DNA of 64,000 nucleotides from contig CASFNW010000001.1 of assembly GCA_949296245.1 (NCBI GenBank), positions 1 through 64,000 on the forward strand, read 5' to 3'. Below are positions 61,090 to 64,000 of the stretch, piece after piece (the stretch's first letter is position 1; each line of letters starts with the position of its first letter). Below the pieces are notes generated by a model. It did not search any database. It saw only the letters and a list, made by a program, of their open reading frames with translations, and was not told the DNA's origin. Made by a program: the position numbers and the translations under genes. Source of the DNA: an uncultured bacterium. Lineage in GTDB: Bacteria; Cyanobacteriota; Vampirovibrionia; Gastranaerophilales; Gastranaerophilaceae.

Positions 61090-62376
61090 ATGGTTAATGG
61101 TGTATCTGGTTACAATAATAATGCTCCCGCTTTTTACAGAGCTGCTACCGGAGCTTATGTTATAAATAATAATAACAATGTTGAAAGTATGATTAAATTT
61201 GTTAACGGCCAACCTGTAGTAGTTTCTCAAGAACCTTCAGTTTCTCAAACTATTGCAGGCACATTACCGTTTGCTGGTTTATTTGGTGCGTTTCAAGGTG
61301 CTGCCGCATTAAAAAATAACGGTTTAAAAGGCGCTGAACTTGATGCTTTTAAAGCTGCTAAAAAAGCAGGTACAGCAAAAGGTTGGAATCTTTCTGAAAC
61401 AATTAAAAATATAAAAGCAAGACATCCGTATGCAACAAGAGGAGAAGCTATTCAATCAGGTAAAGATGTTCTTAAAAAAGAATACGGCAACTTCTTTAAA
61501 AAACATGTTACAGTAGATACAGTAAACAGAGGAAAATTAGGTAAACTTTTAGATAGAATTCCCGGATATAAATCTTTGAGAGCATCAGGATTCGGTCAGG
61601 CAATGGGCCGCTCTGGTGCAGGTTGGATGATGGTACTTGATGGAGCTGCAAAAACATTTACTGATGTTGTTCCTGCATTTAAAGAACTCGGTTTTAAATC
61701 AGGTATGAAACAACTTGCTAAATCCGGTACTGAAGTTTTAGCAGGCGGTGCAGGATGGTTGGCAGGTGATGCAATCGGTACTGCAATCGGTACTGCAATC
61801 GGTACTGCAATTTGTCCGGGTATAGGTACTGCAATCGGCGGTTTCTTAGGTAAGTTTATCGGCGGTGTTGCAGGTAGCGCTCTTGCCGGTAAAGCCGCTA
61901 AAGCTATAACCGGTAAAACTGAAATAGAAAAAGCTCAGGAAGCACAAATGACTCAAGTTGTTCAACAAATAGAGGCTGACCCTGAATCTAAATTGGCATT
62001 GGCTCAACAAGCTTATTCAAATGCTGAACAGGTATTAGCACAAGATCCTAACAATCAGGATGCTCTTGCGGCAAAAGCGGCTGCAGAAGCTGTTTTAACA
62101 GAAGCAGCTAATGTTCAAACTGAACAAATGACACAGACAGCACCTGTTCAAACTCCTGCAGCACAGGTACAACAAACTCAAACAGCTTTTATGACTACAC
62201 CTCAAGGTATCCCTGTTGTACCCGGCTTTAATGGATTCGGATATGATATGAACCAATTCCGTCAGGCAATGTCAAATGCTTCTATGCCATACGTAAACCC
62301 GGGCTTTACAAATCCTTTGACAAGTCAGCAAAACTTATTTATGCCTCAGGCTCAAACAACAACCGTTGCTCAATAA
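61090..62376 (+). CDS. glycine-zipper hypothetical protein
   Basis: A 428-residue protein I do not recognise. Residues about 1-60 are Asn/Val/Ala-rich with no signal peptide; about 65-215 are mixed and basic; about 215-275 form a long Gly/Ala/Ile stretch with GTAIGTAIGTAI and GIGTAIGGFLGKFIGGVAGSA, a glycine zipper that could insert in a membrane or pack as paired helices; 280-428 are Gln/Thr/Ala/Pro-rich. A 12-nt DNA repeat, GCAATCGGTACT, occurs three times in tandem in the zipper (about 61773-61808). It has its own promoter region and terminator. Confidence 0.75.
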   Translation: MVNGVSGYNNNAPAFYRAATGAYVINNNNNVESMIKFVNGQPVVVSQEPSVSQTIAGTLPFAGLFGAFQGAAALKNNGLKGAELDAFKAAKKAGTAKGWNLSETIKNIKARHPYATRGEAIQSGKDVLKKEYGNFFKKHVTVDTVNRGKLGKLLDRIPGYKSLRASGFGQAMGRSGAGWMMVLDGAAKTFTDVVPAFKELGFKSGMKQLAKSGTEVLAGGAGWLAGDAIGTAIGTAIGTAICPGIGTAIGGFLGKFIGGVAGSALAGKAAKAITGKTEIEKAQEAQMTQVVQQIEADPESKLALAQQAYSNAEQVLAQDPNNQDALAAKAAAEAVLTEAANVQTEQMTQTAPVQTPAAQVQQTQTAFMTTPQGIPVVPGFNGFGYDMNQFRQAMSNASMPYVNPGFTNPLTSQQNLFMPQAQTTTVAQ

Positions 62377-62427
62377 TTAATAAACAAAATATATTTTCTC
62401 AAACCATATTTGCTAACCAAAAAATAA

Positions 62428-62455
62428 AGCGGTCAATTATTTGACCGCTGTTTTT
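62428..62455 (+). terminator. terminator of the glycine-zipper gene
   Basis: AGCGGTCAA (62428-62436) and TTGACCGCT (62441-62449) around TTAT, followed by GTTTTT. Confidence 0.85.
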
Positions 62456-62548
62456 ATAAAACCTATTCCTTATTTCCCCTATTAGTCCAGTATTGCATCT
62501 GTTTTGAACCGATTACATTTTAATACTAATCGGTATATTAAAGCTTTT

Positions 62549-62737
62549 TTAGTCAAGTAATGCTTCTAAAATTGTTGCATTTTTTGCAGCAAGTGTATTT
62601 TCACGTACTTTATTTCTGTGAATGTAAGTTCTCAATGCTTCGCGGATTAATTCACTTCTTGAGCGATTTTCGATATCTGCTACCTGATCGATTTCATCTA
62701 AGAATTTTTCCGGCATTGAAATAAGTACTCTTGACAT
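62549..62737 (-). CDS. ribbon-helix-helix (CopG/MetJ-like) DNA-binding protein
   Basis: A 62-residue protein with the RHH layout: a beta strand (RVLISMPEKFLDEID, about 3-17), a helix with NRSRSELIREALRTYI near 24-39, and a basic tail. It binds DNA as a dimer. Such small proteins are often antitoxins, but no toxin frame adjoins on either side, so it may be a free-standing regulator. GGAGG lies about 7 nt before the ATG. Confidence 0.85.
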   Translation of the reverse strand: MSRVLISMPEKFLDEIDQVADIENRSRSELIREALRTYIHRNKVRENTLAAKNATILEALLD

Positions 62738-62915
62738 AAGTTTCCTCCTGTGGTTTTCTACTCTCTTTTGTTTTGTTTCTCTTAATATCTCTCGTACTTA
62801 TATAAACAAAATTTTTATATAAAAATTGCCTATTTGATATAGAATAATTATATATTTTTTAACATAACTTAATATTTATGGATAAAATTCAATAACCAAC
62901 AGCATTTAAAACCTT

Positions 62916-63773
62916 CTAGGAAATAAAACAATTTGTTGCTGTATGGATAAATTCAATAATTTGTGAAAAATATTCTAAAGACGATGCACCGTTAATAACT
63001 ATATCTGCTTCTGATTTTGAAGGACGTATGTATTTTTCGGCAGCATTACACACATACTCCCAGTGTTTCATTGCATTTTCTTCTGATTGATTACGCTTTG
63101 AAGCTCTTTCCATAAACCATTTCTTTTGAATTTTTGGATCTATATCTATATATATTTTTACGTCAAAAATATCCTTTACGTCTTTATACATTGCTGCCAT
63201 ACCTTCAACAAGTATAAATTTTTCCGAATGTATAGGTATAGAATTCGGAACACTTATTCCAGTACCGTTTATTAAATATTCAGGTGCTTTTATGTCTATG
63301 CCCTTTGAAAGTTTTAATAAATCCTCTTTTAACAGTTCAAGTTGAAAGCTTTCAGGAGAGTCTACATCATATCCGTTATCTCTCAATGAATCAAAATCAC
63401 CGTATTTTTTTATTAAATCGGAAATATCGTTAAAATAATTATCAATACTTAAAAATTCGAGAGGGAAGTTGAGTTCATTGCTCGTTTTCTTTATTTGTTT
63501 GCATATAGTTGTTTTTCCGCTGGCTGATTCTCCTGTTACACCTATTAAAAATTTTTTTTGCGGATTTTCTATTAATCTTCTGGAAAATTTTGATATAAAA
63601 TTGGGGTTTATATCTTTAAATATGGGGTTTTCTGTCTTTTTATCATATGAGAGTATTTGTTTGAATTTTGTTTGCAAATAAAAAGCAAGAAATTCTCTGC
63701 CAGTTTTTGTTGAAAAATCAGGCTTAATGATTTTATCTTTAGAATTGGTTCCCTTTTCTATTAACATTTGCAT
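62916..63773 (-). CDS. uridine kinase/phosphoribulokinase-like P-loop protein
   Basis: About 285 residues. The P-loop GVTGESASGKTT lies near 75-86, followed by SIDNYFNDIS near 112-121 and the VEGMAAMY stretch near 185, as in uridine kinases. The N-terminal 70 residues are an extension with an FYLQTKFKQILSYDKK-like helix not found in standard Udk (about 210 residues). Uridine kinase itself usually has DDFYKD-type motifs; here NYFND is close. It may phosphorylate uridine or another small molecule. Starts at 63773, 63767 or GTG 63788 are possible. Confidence 0.75.
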   Translation of the reverse strand: MQMLIEKGTNSKDKIIKPDFSTKTGREFLAFYLQTKFKQILSYDKKTENPIFKDINPNFISKFSRRLIENPQKKFLIGVTGESASGKTTICKQIKKTSNELNFPLEFLSIDNYFNDISDLIKKYGDFDSLRDNGYDVDSPESFQLELLKEDLLKLSKGIDIKAPEYLINGTGISVPNSIPIHSEKFILVEGMAAMYKDVKDIFDVKIYIDIDPKIQKKWFMERASKRNQSEENAMKHWEYVCNAAEKYIRPSKSEADIVINGASSLEYFSQIIEFIHTATNCFIS

Positions 63774-63878
63774 ACAATACCAATACACGTAAAATTTTTA
63801 TTTTGTTATTTTTTTTGAAAAGTTTAATAAATATTAAGTGTTGCTATATTTCTCATTTTAACAACAGCCTAACTATTA

Positions 63879-64000
63879 TTAAACATCAGGCAAATCACCC
63901 ATTACAACCGCGGTTTCTTTTGCATCTAAATGAAAGGCCGTGTGTAATGCTTTTATAGCTGTATTTGATTGTCCTTTCTCAACAAGACAGCTTATTTTAA
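63879..64000 (-). CDS. aspartate kinase, C-terminal end (truncated by the window)
   Basis: The minus strand is open from the right edge to TAA at 63879-63881. The 39 visible residues include KISCLVEKGQSNTAIKALHT and end in LDAKETAVVMGDLPDV, resembling the last ACT-domain strand and helix of aspartate kinase (LysC), which catalyses the first step of lysine, threonine and methionine synthesis. The call rests on this short end alone. Confidence 0.55.
   Translation of the reverse strand, partial: KISCLVEKGQSNTAIKALHTAFHLDAKETAVVMGDLPDV

Noticed and set aside
61773-61808. CRISPR or microsatellite array
   Set aside because: Only three 12-nt units without spacers, fully inside a coding frame.
62549-62737. 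Antitoxin of a toxin-antitoxin pair
   Set aside because: No toxin-sized frame overlaps or adjoins on either side, so only a DNA-binding RHH protein is claimed.

Overview
The window is about two-thirds A+T and densely coding, with a mix of lineage signals that together point to a non-photosynthetic relative of cyanobacteria, most likely a gut Gastranaerophilales (Melainabacteria/Vampirovibrionia). The evidence is an OmpR-type regulator at 20602-21351 that reads like cyanobacterial RpaB (Ycf27), a cyanobacterial-looking RNA polymerase omega subunit, an MlaD/MCE protein, an AsmA-like protein and a C-terminal-Phe beta-barrel (so a two-membrane envelope), a dTDP-rhamnose pathway, and the [FeFe]-hydrogenase maturase HydF (so an anaerobic fermenter). 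The taxonomic assignment is inference. I saw no rRNA, tRNA, CRISPR array, insertion sequence or prophage.

Layout. 1-4339: envelope (MCE) and nucleobase/DNA-repair genes (mlaD-like, upp, pgeF, SEC-C protein, family-4-like UDG), facing a MATE exporter. 5790-9044: tightly overlapping rfbC-rfbB-rfbD-rfbA for dTDP-L-rhamnose. 9052-10912: metal-exporter-like permease, YvlD-like membrane protein and a small secreted repeat protein. 10913-14632: an AT-rich gap followed by a 1047-residue helicase-nuclease that may be defensive. 14629-20391 (minus): small orphan, ald, pyrF, secreted protein, tsaD, thrS. 20602-28084: rpaB-like regulator, one-piece class I fumarase, a probable small RNA, B12/radical-SAM protein, AI-2E permease, hisS, beta-barrel. 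28231-36000: Cys-His hydrolase, a 1 kb gap with RNA-like structure, rpsT, rpoZ, a beta-lactamase-fold enzyme, diguanylate-cyclase-like protein, TOPRIM protein, cysteine-protease-like protein. 36030-44052: MDR dehydrogenase, YbhN-like flippase, hydF, folE2, aminotransferase, hisH, transglutaminase-like protein, TPR lipoprotein-sized secreted protein. 44053-51888: switch-like RNA, rplU-rpmA, pnp, then pyrH-frr-cdsA-rnc-rpe. 51885-55647 (minus): rnhC and gcvT-gcvH-gcvPA. 55734-64000: AsmA-like protein, 5'-nucleotidase-like enzyme, glycine-zipper protein, RHH regulator, uridine-kinase-like protein and the end of an aspartate kinase gene.

Most worth a second look: (1) several proteins that look extracellular by function but lack a signal peptide share a short N-terminal motif of the form hydrophobic/Pro-(S/K)-F-(G/S); (2) a terminator with two competing upstream partners before rplU; (3) a candidate 140-nt CU-containing small RNA next to the fumarase gene; (4) an unexplained structured block at 29570-29920; (5) three genes whose -10 box sits 6-7 nt before the ATG, implying leaderless mRNAs.
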